A stretch of DNA of 23,653 nt from Trichosphaerium sp. ATCC 40318 (GCA_038496445.1 JALMLS010000490.1:1-23653); one strand, 5' to 3'. Numbered from the stretch's first letter, positions 9,101 through 18,019 are shown. Translations and numbers: made by a program. The notes: a model not told the origin generated them from the sequence alone.

Positions 9101-11140
9101 TTTACACCAAAGTTTGGGTAAAGAGGCATTCTTGTATGCATAGTTCAGCATATTGATTAACATAGTATTTACTTCTTTTGGGTAACATTGGAGAACTTTT
9201 ATAGCTATACCTGATATTCCAGGTGCTTTATTTGGAGCTAACGTTTTGAGTATTTTCTCATATGATTCTGGGTTTAGCGGGAACGAAGATACAAAATCCT
9301 TTTGTACTGGTTTCTTTTGGACATTAAATGGTAGTCCAGTATTCTCAGGTGGTTCAAGAGACTGTTCTGAGTGAAACAAGGCACCCCATTTTCTTTTAAA
9401 TTCATCTGCAATTTCTTCGTTTGATTCGAGAGAAGTTCTGTCGTCATTTGTTCTGATTTCATCACCTTCCCAATGGTTATTGTTAGGTTTAAAGGTTAGT
9501 GGGAATTCTGAAATGCCTTTACTTCTATTACGTAGAGATCTCATTCTTTGGAAAAGAGGTATAGTATCCATTGCCATTATTCTTTTGTTTTTATTTTCAA
9601 TGTGTTGTTTTAGTATTTTCCTTACCAGTTTTCGTTTCCTTTTCACTAATTTCTTCCTTATTTCATTTACAACTCTAAGGGCCTCATGTGCCGTAAGATC
9701 TCTACCTTGGAACTCATTCATTAGTTCATCATTTCCTACTGTTGTTACTAGTTCGACAACGTTATCAATCATAATTGAACAGTCTTTTCTTCTTTTTATT
9801 CTTTTTGAAATGGTACGTCTATAATGTATTGCTCTTTTTGTTAATCTTTTCAATCTTTTTAGTTCTACAGAGTCTCTCACCTTGGTTGTGAAAGCGTTGG
9901 ATTCCTTTTCTACTTTGCCAACTGATTTAGCTAACATGTTAAATATATCTTCGTTGAAACAACTAATGAAATTACTCCACGACTCAATTGCTTCAGGAGA
10001 GTCTCTTTCCTCCATTGCAAATTCATAAGAGCTAGTGGTTTCACGTCTAAGATTCATTTTAATATTTTCATAACTTAATAATTTTTTAAGATATTTTTTG
10101 GAAGAACTTTTTGTTTTTAATCTCTTAAGTGGAGTAGATTCACGTGATTCAATATTTTTATGTCTCATTTCTATGTTTAATATTAATCTAACCGGGAAAT
10201 GATCTGATGTTATACAGGGGTTGTTTTCTAGAATAGTGACTGACCATTGAGAAGCTGGTGAGTCATTGGATATCAAAAAATAATCAAGTCGACTTGACAT
10301 TCCTTTAGTATTTGTGTGTGTCATACGGTTCTCATGTGATTGTTTATACGGATCAAATAGGTTGAGGTTATTTCTTAACGATTCTATAAGGTACGAATTT
10401 CTATTTGCTGCTGTTGACGTTGATTCAGTATCAATTGGGTGTTGGATAATGTTCCAGTCACCACATATTATTACATTGTTAAGATCTATGTCTCTTTCTT
10501 GACACCACTTGAAAATTAACCCTTGAAGTAGTTCTATCTGTTGTCTCTTAGCTGTATCATTATACGAATCAATGTATACGTTTACAATGAGAGATTTCGT
10601 TGAGAGATCTTCCTCTTTCGCATTTATAATTATTGGAAGAAAAACTTTATGTTTAGTTTTTATTTGTTCTGTGACACCTGGTACTGTTTTCTTAACTAAC
10701 GTCATTACACCACCTTGAGGTTGACACCATCTTGTAAAAGATTTCAGTATCTTTTCACATTCTTCTATTGGTAGATTTTTTATATAGTCTTCTACTTCAT
10801 CTACTTCAATATTCTTTTCACTAGCAAAAGCAATTTCTTTATTATTAAAAGCAATTGCTTGTATAGTTTCTCGTCTATCTAGATTGGCATACGTATTGTA
10901 CATAGGGAGCTGTAGACTAAGACTATACTTAATAAATGTATAATCTTCACTTGAAATATGGCATTCTTGAAAGTTAACGACGTCAGGATTATACGTGTTC
11001 ACTAATTCACAAATTTCGTCGATATTGTTTTTAATACCGGCTTGAGATAGGTTAGACGTTATGATAGTCAATTTATTATGTTTTCTAACAAGTGGAAGGA
11101 TTGGAGGTTGGGAGAAGTTTACCCCGTCATTGGAACTCAG
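6185..11140 (-). CDS. LINE ORF2: endonuclease / reverse transcriptase / RNase H polyprotein
   Basis: About 1,650 residues that cut the target DNA and copy the element RNA by target-primed reverse transcription. Counting from 11071, an APE-type endonuclease fills about 1-300 (NFQECH, CGDWN, SRLDYFLIS, SDHFPV). The reverse transcriptase lies at about 620-900 (FALFVDLRKAYDS, RQGDIISP, active-site YADD). RNase H is at about 1100-1240 (TDGSHSKKG, GAELEAIEL, ITDSQSA, SHADTDKF). A C-x2-C...H-x4-C knuckle is near 1390. No catalytic residue is missing. There is no in-frame ATG before the endonuclease. The frame opens at 11143, and the first near-cognate codon, CTG at 11140, overlaps the ORF1 stop TGA as CTGA. 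I use that as a proposed start; TTG at 11071 is an alternative. ORF2 is in the -1 frame relative to ORF1, so it is probably translated by reinitiation or frameshifting. Confidence 0.95.
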   Translation of the reverse strand: MSSNDGVNFSQPPILPLVRKHNKLTIITSNLSQAGIKNNIDEICELVNTYNPDVVNFQECHISSEDYTFIKYSLSLQLPMYNTYANLDRRETIQAIAFNNKEIAFASEKNIEVDEVEDYIKNLPIEECEKILKSFTRWCQPQGGVMTLVKKTVPGVTEQIKTKHKVFLPIIINAKEEDLSTKSLIVNVYIDSYNDTAKRQQIELLQGLIFKWCQERDIDLNNVIICGDWNIIQHPIDTESTSTAANRNSYLIESLRNNLNLFDPYKQSHENRMTHTNTKGMSSRLDYFLISNDSPASQWSVTILENNPCITSDHFPVRLILNIEMRHKNIESRESTPLKRLKTKSSSKKYLKKLLSYENIKMNLRRETTSSYEFAMEERDSPEAIESWSNFISCFNEDIFNMLAKSVGKVEKESNAFTTKVRDSVELKRLKRLTKRAIHYRRTISKRIKRRKDCSIMIDNVVELVTTVGNDELMNEFQGRDLTAHEALRVVNEIRKKLVKRKRKLVRKILKQHIENKNKRIMAMDTIPLFQRMRSLRNRSKGISEFPLTFKPNNNHWEGDEIRTNDDRTSLESNEEIADEFKRKWGALFHSEQSLEPPENTGLPFNVQKKPVQKDFVSSFPLNPESYEKILKTLAPNKAPGISGIAIKVLQCYPKEVNTMLINMLNYAYKNASLPKLWCKSIMVMLPKKGDDVFAFRPIALLESSYKIFSRTLTNDLDEHVMKNRLLSSLQFGFARGRSINMAHKVFHGVIADAIRHNKTLFALFVDLRKAYDSLPHWAIEHILDFHGVPESFADVIKALYIGLSTKMHLPVGDVDIEINRGTRQGDIISPMMWDLFINILLLKLEQEGLGYKLQYSNKPIPASAYADDIGLLESKLSKMKEMFKILTDFATHYRVNLNPKKCAITFRSPDPNITIIPNDFTWFDKPIEILKSNESYKYLGIWTNLELDFNDQHKYMDKNLRQNVSIINKNFFTTHQRVRLLNQVVSAQVMFAMNSIIIPPNWIKKWDKLICETANKSVGIRWNSKNERVQSYTVGLGLWCLDDIQKMSYVKTALKDSLNSEEIYPKLMAVANNETTKVNNLLATSKWELKENNGPKAEPTPPRFSNNEFEKITRKVGTHYITATDGSHSKKGTFSAAVCSPNHGLLRANTYFFENSMGAELEAIELILKMAPLNVNLINITDSQSAIEMINKYWAWKRVKKFKSCFSHTLTRIKKQIDLRNSKGATTEMLWYPSHADTDKFKLEMANSRDKQLLKRFEQNDINYFRLLNKVADATATDESLIPQGRPLLASGYTPMETPDWYILDITNKKNKTFHDPWKMMKEQFEKDKWQVMNDVSTSNNRSRHNICYELSSFPKKYLQSQTIANFAIRMRCNALWLNARGFPGKKSPDQSSESLWTKRARIRYPNPNCRECESNSLTIVEDHSHFITCRNPNFKGKEMLAIIVGRFLYDHYIRKPMEKEEKEKFNFDEITRWTENKDNDFWKKEDVTRVTKGKVDNEAVYTSMFGASIHTLKKNEYWMNVLYNDIPIKQRVIEFLQQWARLDMGHNCNLTEFRETQGWVTFEMTNKIKHILGVTSTHAQEKFANLIAWAFTAIIARKYRLRNQEMNERLICEKKNISTKLVRSYLQLRESKNNRDNNQDTHEVDEPIE

Positions 11141-12618
11141 TCTTTAAACTGGAGAAACAACGACTTGGTATACTTAATTGGTCCAAGACCAATGACCTTC
11201 TCCTTTTCCTCATAACACGAAAATGTTACCTTCGCAAAATCCTTGTAGGTTCCTGATAGATTCTTGACTTTTTTGAAAGCCAGAATTCTAACTTTACATT
11301 TTTCTTCGATAAATTTTTGGAAAATTCTATGTTTAAATTTTCTTAACAAATCTGGTGTGAAGCCTTCGAGTGTTGCTGTTTCCTTTCTTCTTGCTAATCT
11401 ATTGATTGTCATTTCGTATTTGAACGTTGTGAGGGTTCCTGCTTCGAGACATTCTTGGAAGTAAGTCGCTTCTTTTGGATCGTAGTCGACCTTCAGTAGC
11501 ATATACCCTGCGTAATTTGGGTAACGCCATTTCTTGTTTATGCCTTGAGAGATCACTGAGAAAGATCTAACCTTGGTGTACATTTGTTTGAGTAGGCCAA
11601 GGACCGCCGTAGGAGTGGTGTTAATTGGGACATTGCCTACCCAGAACTTGGAGAAGAAATCAACTTCTTCTTGGTTGTCGACATCAACGACAATATCTCT
11701 CTTGAATAATTTCTCATATTCTACTGCTGCTATATTGGCTGGATTGTTGGCGATACTGATTATCAGAGTTCTCTCTTCAGCAGTAGTGGTTGCAAAAATA
11801 AGGTCTCCATTTCTACGTAGCATGATTGTTTCTCTGATTACCGTTTTGTGAAAAAACTGGTACTGTGGCGTGAATAGCTTTAGTTGTTCTTCAGAGAACT
11901 TTCCTTCGTTGTTTCGGCTTCCGCATACTTTGTAAGGGTCAAAGAGCCTCATCCATAAGAATTTTGGCTCGTCTTTGGGGTAATTCCTACAAACGACCCA
12001 AAAAGAACTCTCATTGTTCAATACTGCTTCGTTCATCGCTGGTTCGAGCTCTTTGAATTCTTTTGAGCGTTTAATATCTGCGTAGATTTGTGCTTCCGTT
12101 CTACGTTCTTTCCTCGTTAACTTTACGTTCTTTCTCTCGTTGATTCGGTTTACTCTACTTGAAGAGATAGTTTTGATGGCTGCAATCTTCGATTTCATAG
12201 CAACAAACTGGTCGATAGTGGTTTGCGATTGATCGCCGTTGCCCATTTCAACGTCACCAGGTATGTGTTGTTCTGCTGCTTGGTTTGTAGTGTCCTGTGT
12301 CTCGGCAGTGGCATCAACAGCAGGGTAATAACTCCAAGTAGATGGATCATCGTACTCATCTTCGTTTCTATCTCGGTCGTTTTGGTCTCTCCTGTCGTTA
12401 CGGTCATAGTTGTTGTTCCGTCTGTTACGATCATAGCGGTTATCTCGGCGATCGTCTTGGTCGTAGCGATCGTATCTCTGATTTGAGAATTTCGTTCTTT
12501 TGTAGTTACGTCTGGGTTCTTCATAATCATCTTCTCTATCATAGTTACGTTTCTTTGGCGTGTTTTGACCTTGTCTACGTGATACTCGATTTTGGTTCCT
12601 GTGGCCTCTGGTTGACAT
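11137..12618 (-). CDS. LINE ORF1: RNA-binding protein
   Basis: 493 residues from the first ATG, 12618-12616; the open frame extends upstream to 12795 only through non-ATG codons. The N-terminal 100 residues are extremely rich in Arg, Asp, Asn and Tyr (RYDRYDQDDRRDNRYDRN type), as in disordered nucleic-acid-binding or condensate-forming regions. A helical basic segment (about 145-185) follows. The C-terminal half contains FWVGNVPINTTPTAVLGLL and, about 45 residues on, GYMLLKVDY, which fit the beta1-helix and beta3 parts of an RRM-like fold. No CCHC knuckle is seen. ORF1 proteins package the element RNA into an RNP. It overlaps the proposed ORF2 start by a few bases. Confidence 0.88.
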   Translation of the reverse strand: MSTRGHRNQNRVSRRQGQNTPKKRNYDREDDYEEPRRNYKRTKFSNQRYDRYDQDDRRDNRYDRNRRNNNYDRNDRRDQNDRDRNEDEYDDPSTWSYYPAVDATAETQDTTNQAAEQHIPGDVEMGNGDQSQTTIDQFVAMKSKIAAIKTISSSRVNRINERKNVKLTRKERRTEAQIYADIKRSKEFKELEPAMNEAVLNNESSFWVVCRNYPKDEPKFLWMRLFDPYKVCGSRNNEGKFSEEQLKLFTPQYQFFHKTVIRETIMLRRNGDLIFATTTAEERTLIISIANNPANIAAVEYEKLFKRDIVVDVDNQEEVDFFSKFWVGNVPINTTPTAVLGLLKQMYTKVRSFSVISQGINKKWRYPNYAGYMLLKVDYDPKEATYFQECLEAGTLTTFKYEMTINRLARRKETATLEGFTPDLLRKFKHRIFQKFIEEKCKVRILAFKKVKNLSGTYKDFAKVTFSCYEEKEKVIGLGPIKYTKSLFLQFKD

Positions 12619-12813
12619 ACTAAGCTTAGAGTTACTACTACTTGATAATATGGTACTATTAAAAGACTTTGTTTTACATTCGAAATCGAATGATCCTAAC
12701 GGTGAGAGTATTTGTTCGTCTCTCTCTTGACGTGTTATGGAACCTTTTATTATACCTTGTTTTTGTAGATTAGTCAAAATGTAGACGTGTTGCAACTATG
12801 AAGTGATTAAGTC

Positions 12814-12827
12814 TTTTCATCAAAAAA
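12814..12827. repeat. Target-site duplication, LINE 5' flank
   Basis: Second exact copy of TTTTCATCAAAAAA (see 5960-5973). It marks the element's 5' end at 12813; before insertion, 5973 and 12828 were adjacent. Confidence 0.8.
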
Positions 12828-13094
12828 GTCTGAGAGTTTAAGCACTGCAAATTAAGTGCTGGCTACAAAATCACGTAAAACCAAAGTGACAAAGCGGACG
12901 TAAGTACTTATTTTACGTTTGATTATACGCTCTGATACTCTCACAGTTCGTAACATGCCTACGAAACAGCGATCGAGGTTATGATATCAAAAAAGGTCTT
13001 GTTCGCCCAGCGACAAGTTGTAAAATGCATTTGTCACAAAGTTGGTACGAATGGGGAGTTTTTTGAAATAACATACGCTAAACAAAGCCTTTAG
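12828..13094. other. Upstream region of the repeat-nuclease gene; former promoter region of the membrane-protein gene
   Basis: About 270 bp. Before the LINE inserted, this stretch joined 5973 and lay between two divergent genes, so it probably held promoters for both. A short first exon of the nuclease gene should be here. An ATG at 13051 with a donor 7 nt later fits the phase, and an ATG at 12957 is another candidate. Neither is secure. Confidence 0.4.
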
Positions 13095-15193
13095 TACATT
13101 CTGTGCGCTATTGTGCGCAATCAGAGCGTCAAAGAGCCCCTAGAAGACACTGGGATGAGATAGCCAACCAACGTCATTTTTTTAAAGCCACCCTCGCTGC
13201 TCAACTCGATATTACAAACTTAAATCAATGGTACAGGATAACAAGAAAGGAAATTGACAGACAAGGTGGTTCTATGATAATGCGACGGTTCGTTAACAGA
13301 GAATGGAATCACGTTTGACAAACTTATTCGTATGACAGGTATAATAACTCAATGTCTCGTGTACTTCAGGCAATGTACCCAGAGCATGATTGGATTCCTT
13401 GGAAATTCAAGTACGCAAAGGGCCAGGCCATACCGCTGCTTTTGATTGACGGTCGGTACTATCAAGGAGTGCACCGAAAGACCATTGGAAAGATTTGGAA
13501 AATCATCGCACGTGTCTTGATGGGGTAGCCAGTAATTTGCGCATAAAAGAGCTTGATGGTTGGTACATTGTATCCCTTCAAGACATGTACGATAATGGCG
13601 CCCGCGCCTTAATGAAGCAGCACGATGATTCGTTAGCACGAGCACTAAAGACTCTGTACCCATTTCATAAGTGGGTTAAACAACAGTTCAAGCACGCCAG
13701 CTTTGCGTTTAAAGTTAGTAATTGTCCCGGTTAGGAAAAAGCCGAGACGGCACGTAATACAAGCACAAGAAAAAATGTTGGATGTCCTAGGTAACAACCT
13801 GAATGTTAAAGTACTAGATGACTGGCACAATGTGTCAAAAGCAGAATTTAGTAGGGCTGGTGGAGGCAGTATACTAAATAAGCAAGCATATTTTGATATT
13901 ACAACACATCTAATTAGTTTCTAGGCACAATGGTTCAGTTGCCAACGTAGTATTGGTCATATACCCTAATCACAATTGGGTGTTTAATAAGTACAATTGA
14001 TCACGTCTTAGACGTTTACTGAGATATATTTTAGACCTGTAGCGTCGGGTCACTGGGATAACAAGGCAAACCAACTAGCCCAGTTTGAAGAAATAGCGAA
14101 ACACATGGACATCAAAGTATTCGATGATTGGCATGGTATTTCGAGACTAGCTCTCATTGACCACGGCGCACGAGGAATTCTAGAAAAGTATGCTATGGTT
14201 AATAAAGCGATTTTGACCATAAATACAGGTATGGAGGTACTATGGGCAAAACGCTTGAAGCTTTGTATCCCCAATTTATTTGGAATTTTCGGTACGTGCC
14301 ACTTTACATACTGTGAACTTACAAGTAGCTCTAGTCCAAGTCGTAAACGAAACTCTTGGGGATACTGGAATGACAGGTATAACAAAATGGAGTTTTTACA
14401 ACATATAGAAAAAGCATTAAAAGTTGAGCATCCTTCACAATGGTAATAGACTGTTATTAATTTTTCTGTAACGTTTCGTAACTTAGGTATCGTGTATCTC
14501 GATCACAACTAGAGGATCATGGTGGTGGAGGGTTCTTGGATGCTTTCCCTCGCATATTAAAGGTTTTGTATCCTTCTGAAAACTGGGATTGGACAAGGTT
14601 TACTGTATTTGGTAAAAAATCAAGACAATAGTACGCTTTTGTTGTGTTTGAATCACTAGAGAATACTCATAACATTTAGTGAAATGATCGAGTGTATTAA
14701 AGTGGCCCTTCCACATGATGAAGCGCTTGAAGAACATTGTATTGGGACTAGATCAAAAGGTGGACCACTTTCTGTTGATTTGTTTTTACCAGCTTACAAC
14801 TTGGCTATAGAATACCAAGGTACTATTTGGCGTCTTTACAAACTCAAACACATTAATCGTAGGTGAACAGCACTACCATGATGTGTTACCACATGTCGCC
14901 CCAGCAGCAATTCACCAAGAACGTGATTTAGAAAAAGCAAGACAATGCGAAGAAAATGGTAGCACAACTGGAAAATCGGTTGCTGACACGTGTTAGGCAT
15001 TTGCTTGGTTCCCATTCCCTATTGGTGGGAAGGAGATGTAGAAAGCTTGCTCAGCACTATAATTTATTACAAACCCGATGTGCAACTTGATACACATGTC
15101 AACTATAGCTCTACGGAGGCGCTTGTACTAAATAGTGATAAGCGCTTTGAGAGTACGAAAATGCTGTTTATCCCATTGACTAAGTATTTGTAG
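13095..15193 (+). CDS. Five-repeat protein with C-terminal PD-(D/E)XK-like nuclease (12 exons, 5' end open)
   Basis: Exons: 13095-13287, 13339-13410, 13467-13685, 13735-13881, 13925-13990, 14035-14187, 14229-14291, 14335-14442, 14487-14630, 14680-14819, 14863-14958, 14997-15193. Introns are 38-56 bp. All phases agree, giving 531 residues plus an unresolved start. Five repeats of 70-75 residues share HW...N near the start, then LNIxxxDDWY.VS, then G-G-x-x-L...Y-N-x-S, then AL..lYPxHxW. The C-terminus reads GPLSVDLFLPAYNLAIEYQGEQHYHD. This fits a PD-(D/E)XK/Vsr-like core: D in SVD, E-x-Q in EYQ, and the following Q-x-x-x-H. A conserved later part has ENGICLVPIPYWW. It is likely a DNA endonuclease with DNA-reading repeats, related to repeat-nuclease proteins seen in some fungi and protists; I know of no assigned function. 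The exon 3/4 junction and the GC donor at 13882 are the weakest calls. Confidence 0.78.
13882..13924 (+). other. Probable GC-AG intron
   Basis: Within repeat 3 no GT donor keeps both frame and repeat spacing. A GCAAGC donor at 13882 with TTTCTAG at 13924 (43 bp) joins GGSILNK to HNGS exactly as the other repeats require. GC-AG introns are a known minority class. Confidence 0.5.
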
Positions 15194-15385
15194 ATGCTCA
15201 TCACGTCAATTGTAAAATAATGTCTCCGCACTCACAACCATAAAACCACGTGCCATTACATAGACAATATGTACAACACAGAAGAACGCCGGATCAAAGA
15301 CCAGAGATATTATTGGATTGGTACATACTATTTTGTAATTGAAGAAACTAATTTTGGTAAGGGTCTTGTTAACTTACACAGAGCA

Positions 15386-16015
15386 TTATTTCTCTCCCTT
15401 CTCTTTCCAATCCGAAAATTCTGGATTGGCTATGCCCTTTGATGTAAGATAAGCATCCCAATTGCGTCTATTTTGGAAAATGTAATGCAAAAGAACCTTG
15501 GTAGAAATTTAGCTCATCTGCCCATCACAACGAAACAAAAATACTACTGTACGCCAAAATTGTACCTTGTGATGTACGTCCATCGGCACTGGGCTGTCTT
15601 TTGCCCACGATGCGGATTTTGTTATAAAGTATGAGCAAGCACTAAGCAACCACTCCACGACCATACTATCAGCGTAGTTTAACCCGACAGCACTCCAGAC
15701 TTCAGGATCTTGCTTTATACCAGGCTCCATTAGCAGAAACTTTGCCTTTAGCGCAGTTAATGTTCTAATTAGTTTTGTGGCATCTTGCAAGTGTTTGTTA
15801 ACGGTTTTAACTATTTTTTTGCGGTGCGAGTCACCAATCGTAGTTTCTGTACTTTGCATGCCATACATGGCTTCATAGGCATGTTTTTTCCCATCAGGCC
15901 TGTAGTGCCATGTGTTAGACGGGTTTAAGTTTGCTACAACAATCATTGCGTTAAAATTGTACAAGTGTTTTGTGTTAGGAGCCAATAATACAATTAAATG
16001 AGGCGGAGTTTTGAG
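15386..16015 (-). CDS. Unrecognised protein, two exons, start unresolved
   Basis: Exon 15548-16015 is joined over a 51-bp intron (15497-15547, branch-like GCTAAAT) to exon 15386-15496, ending at TAA 15386-15388. The protein has about 190 residues and is mostly helical, with a hydrophobic start (PPHLIVLLAPNTK), NLNPSNTWHYRPDGKKHAY, and a C-terminal NRRNWDAYLTSKGI. I do not recognise a family. The first in-frame ATG is at 15946, but the frame is open and looks coding back to an acceptor-like TATAG before 16015. It could therefore be the last two exons of the upstream F-box/NHL gene: a 55-bp intron with a weak GTGTAG donor would join them in phase. It could equally be a separate gene with an unseen first exon. 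Confidence 0.5.
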
Positions 16016-16064
16016 CTATAGTTCACTGAACTAGTTTATGACCTTCAACCGTTTTTAACTTAAT

Positions 16065-17498
16065 CTACACTTTAATCTTGTACAAGTTATGGGTTTCGCC
16101 AATAAATCCGGCTACGTATAAGTATCCGCTACTGCAGTGAGCTGTTGAGATTTGATCAAACGAAGGCCGTGTACGGACACAAACAACAGCGTTCGAGTTT
16201 GCGTGTAGCTTGAATACACCGCCGTTTTTGAATTGAATCTCTGGATGACCTCTGTAACCAACACGATGTAGTTTTTCAGCTCTTGCAACAAAGTACAAAT
16301 TGCCTTCTTCATCAAATGTCAACGCAGCAATCTTTTCGCACTTTGGCCGTGTGTGCACAACCGTAACAGCTCCACTCCTGATATACTTTATTGTTTTGCC
16401 ATCAGCAATGTAAATATCCTTAGTTACTGGGTTGCAAGCAATAGCGTTCAGTTGCGTAAAAGCACATGAAGCAGCATTACTATCAGATAAGGATAGTTGA
16501 CCTGCAAAGAGGCTAGATCACGTATTAGAATAAACAAGTATTTAGATGATAAGCGTGCCTCAGTACACCATTATCTGTTCTTTTGCATATAACATTATTT
16601 CTAGGATCACAAATCAACAAGTCTCCGTTGTGGTCATAGCATATGGCACCAGGAATGCAAGTTCGTCTTACTGTAACATCATTGAAGAATGTAGGTTGTA
16701 CAGTGACTACTGTCGAGTACCAATTGTAAAGATCAATGTAACAAAGCATTCTATGCTGAGCATCTGAAATAATGAATTGATTCAAAGCATGTTGAGAAGG
16801 CTATAATAGTGTTAGCACTTTCAATTGCCAATCAAAGGTAACATACTTTCTGTGCAATTCCAATTGGTTGGTAAACTGTAGCTTGATCTAAGTCACCTCC
16901 ACGTATAGAATTGGGATGGTACTCCTTATCAAAGTTATCCCCAATAATGAAAGAGCCTGCTCCTTTTTTGTTGATTTCACAAACAAAATGCCTTTTTGAA
17001 TCCAAAAATACAACCTGTTGAATTTGAATCTTAGCGTGAGAACCGATCTTCTAAGAGCGTACGTTGTTGTTTGGTAGAGCTAGAATACCACTTATGTATC
17101 CGGGAGAAAATGTTTTAGAGATACAAGTTGCTTTGTGTATCGTAGTGAGCATCTAATTGAAGTTAAATACAAGAAAATCAAGTCAACAAATTCAAGATTT
17201 TTAAAGCACGTGCCTTTACTACTGGTACTTCTACAAGCATCTGCTTTGCGGTTTTACACAATAATCGCATGTTAATAATACCAGGTAGTGTTTCGTGCTG
17301 AACGAGGTTCACAAACAAATCCTTTGGTAATCCCAAAAAATGCGATGGTTTATACGATACTGGCAATCTCACTTATTTTGGTTTAGCGAACGTCAGAAAA
17401 TCATTGTATTCTCATTTTGAATTGAACGGACCTTGCTTGCACTTTTTGGCGCGTGGTGGAAGTAAAGGTTGCGGAGGAATGTACCTAGTTGGTAACAT
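16065..17498 (-). CDS. F-box protein with NHL-type beta-propeller repeats
   Basis: Six exons: 17432-17498, 17220-17371, 17063-17152, 16847-17014, 16569-16800, 16065-16501. The introns are 60, 67, 48, 46 and 67 bp, one with GTATGT and TGCTAAC. In phase, 381 residues from the ATG at 17498. After a proline-rich start (MLPTRYIPPQPLLPPR) an F-box-like segment spans about 36-70 (LGLPKDLFVNLVQHE, then MRLLCKTAKQML). The rest is repeats of about 40-45 residues of NHL type: SGILALPNNNVVFLD, CYDHNGDLLICDPRNNVIC, LNAIACNPVTKDIYIADG, AALTFDEEGNLYFVA. NHL repeats fold into a propeller that binds protein or RNA; with an F-box this suggests an SCF substrate adaptor. The gene is a divergent paralogue of the one at 18020. 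The choice between donors GTAGTA and GTAAAG after exon 2 changes one residue. Confidence 0.75.
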
Positions 17499-17777
17499 AG
17501 CGCTATCACTCACTACAACGATATAAGCACGCGTAGAGTATGTTCTAAAGGTAACAAGGAGTACAAAAATAAACCGTTTCGTAAAATGGCGTAGAGTTTA
17601 AAACTGTCTCAAGCACCAAAGGAATTGGTCTGTTGATGTATGAATTTTACCACTTGCTTGATTTAATCCAATTAACACCGTATCTTGAATAGAGCGCGTA
17701 TCGACGTACGCACTCTACAGCCCGGGTTCGTAGTTTGCAGACTTTTTTTAAAACACTTTAAAATACGTACCTTCTAT

Positions 17778-17788
17778 GATCGCCACTT
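17778..17788 (+). repeat. 11-mer GATCGCCACTT, copy 1
   Basis: Direct repeat with 17878-17888 inside the divergent promoter region; the flanks are not alike. Confidence 0.4.
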
Positions 17789-17877
17789 TAGCTATATCTA
17801 GCACGCCGAACGCCGGTAGATTTCTACCTAACATCTCCATCTTGCTCACGGAATTCTGTACGTTTTTTTAAGGCAAG

Positions 17878-17888
17878 GATCGCCACTT
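17878..17888 (+). repeat. 11-mer GATCGCCACTT, copy 2
   Basis: Second copy, 100 bp downstream of the first and a few bases before GGCCAATCA, a CCAAT-type element. Confidence 0.4.
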
Positions 17889-18019
17889 AGGGCCAATCAA
17901 AGAACGCTCTCGCTCTAGACAATTTTACGTCGATTGAATACACTCCACACACTACAAGAACGAAAGTATCAGTACGAAAATAAACACCCCAGGTGAATAT
18001 CACCCAAACGCCACCTCCA

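Larger units (their letters stand above)
5974..12813 (-). mobile_element. Complete non-LTR retrotransposon (LINE) with APE endonuclease, RT and RNase H
   Basis: About 6.84 kb on the minus strand, flanked by a perfect 14-bp duplication. Order 5' to 3': a 195-nt 5' UTR (12619-12813), ORF1, ORF2, a 211-nt 3' UTR with a C6T7 run near 6140, AATAAA at 5999-5994, and a short ATTC-type tail next to the duplication. There are no terminal repeats. Domain order (endonuclease, reverse transcriptase, RNase H, Cys/His knuckle) places it with the RNase H-bearing LINE clades (I/Jockey-like group in the broad sense). Both ORFs are uninterrupted and all catalytic motifs are present, so the copy looks recent and perhaps active. 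Confidence 0.93.
17499..18019. other. Divergent intergenic promoter region of the F-box/NHL pair
   Basis: About 520 bp between two head-to-head paralogues. I see no gene or tRNA. It holds two copies of GATCGCCACTT exactly 100 bp apart and a CCAAT next to the second. Shared control of the two genes is plausible but unproven. Confidence 0.45.

Noticed and set aside
12195-12542. 115-residue Thr/Met-rich minus-strand ORF
   Set aside because: Frame-shifted shadow of the Arg/Asp-rich region of LINE ORF1.
13495-13734. 79-residue ORF taken as a complete small gene
   Set aside because: It is exon 3 of the repeat-nuclease gene plus intron read-through; the repeat is cut at both ends without splicing.
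15269-15442. 57-residue plus-strand frame from ATG 15269
   Set aside because: Overlaps the 3' exon of the minus-strand gene and shows no family pattern or partner exon.
17715-17745. GGGTTCG string resembling a tRNA T-loop
   Set aside because: No pairing T-arm and no A-box or acceptor stem around it.
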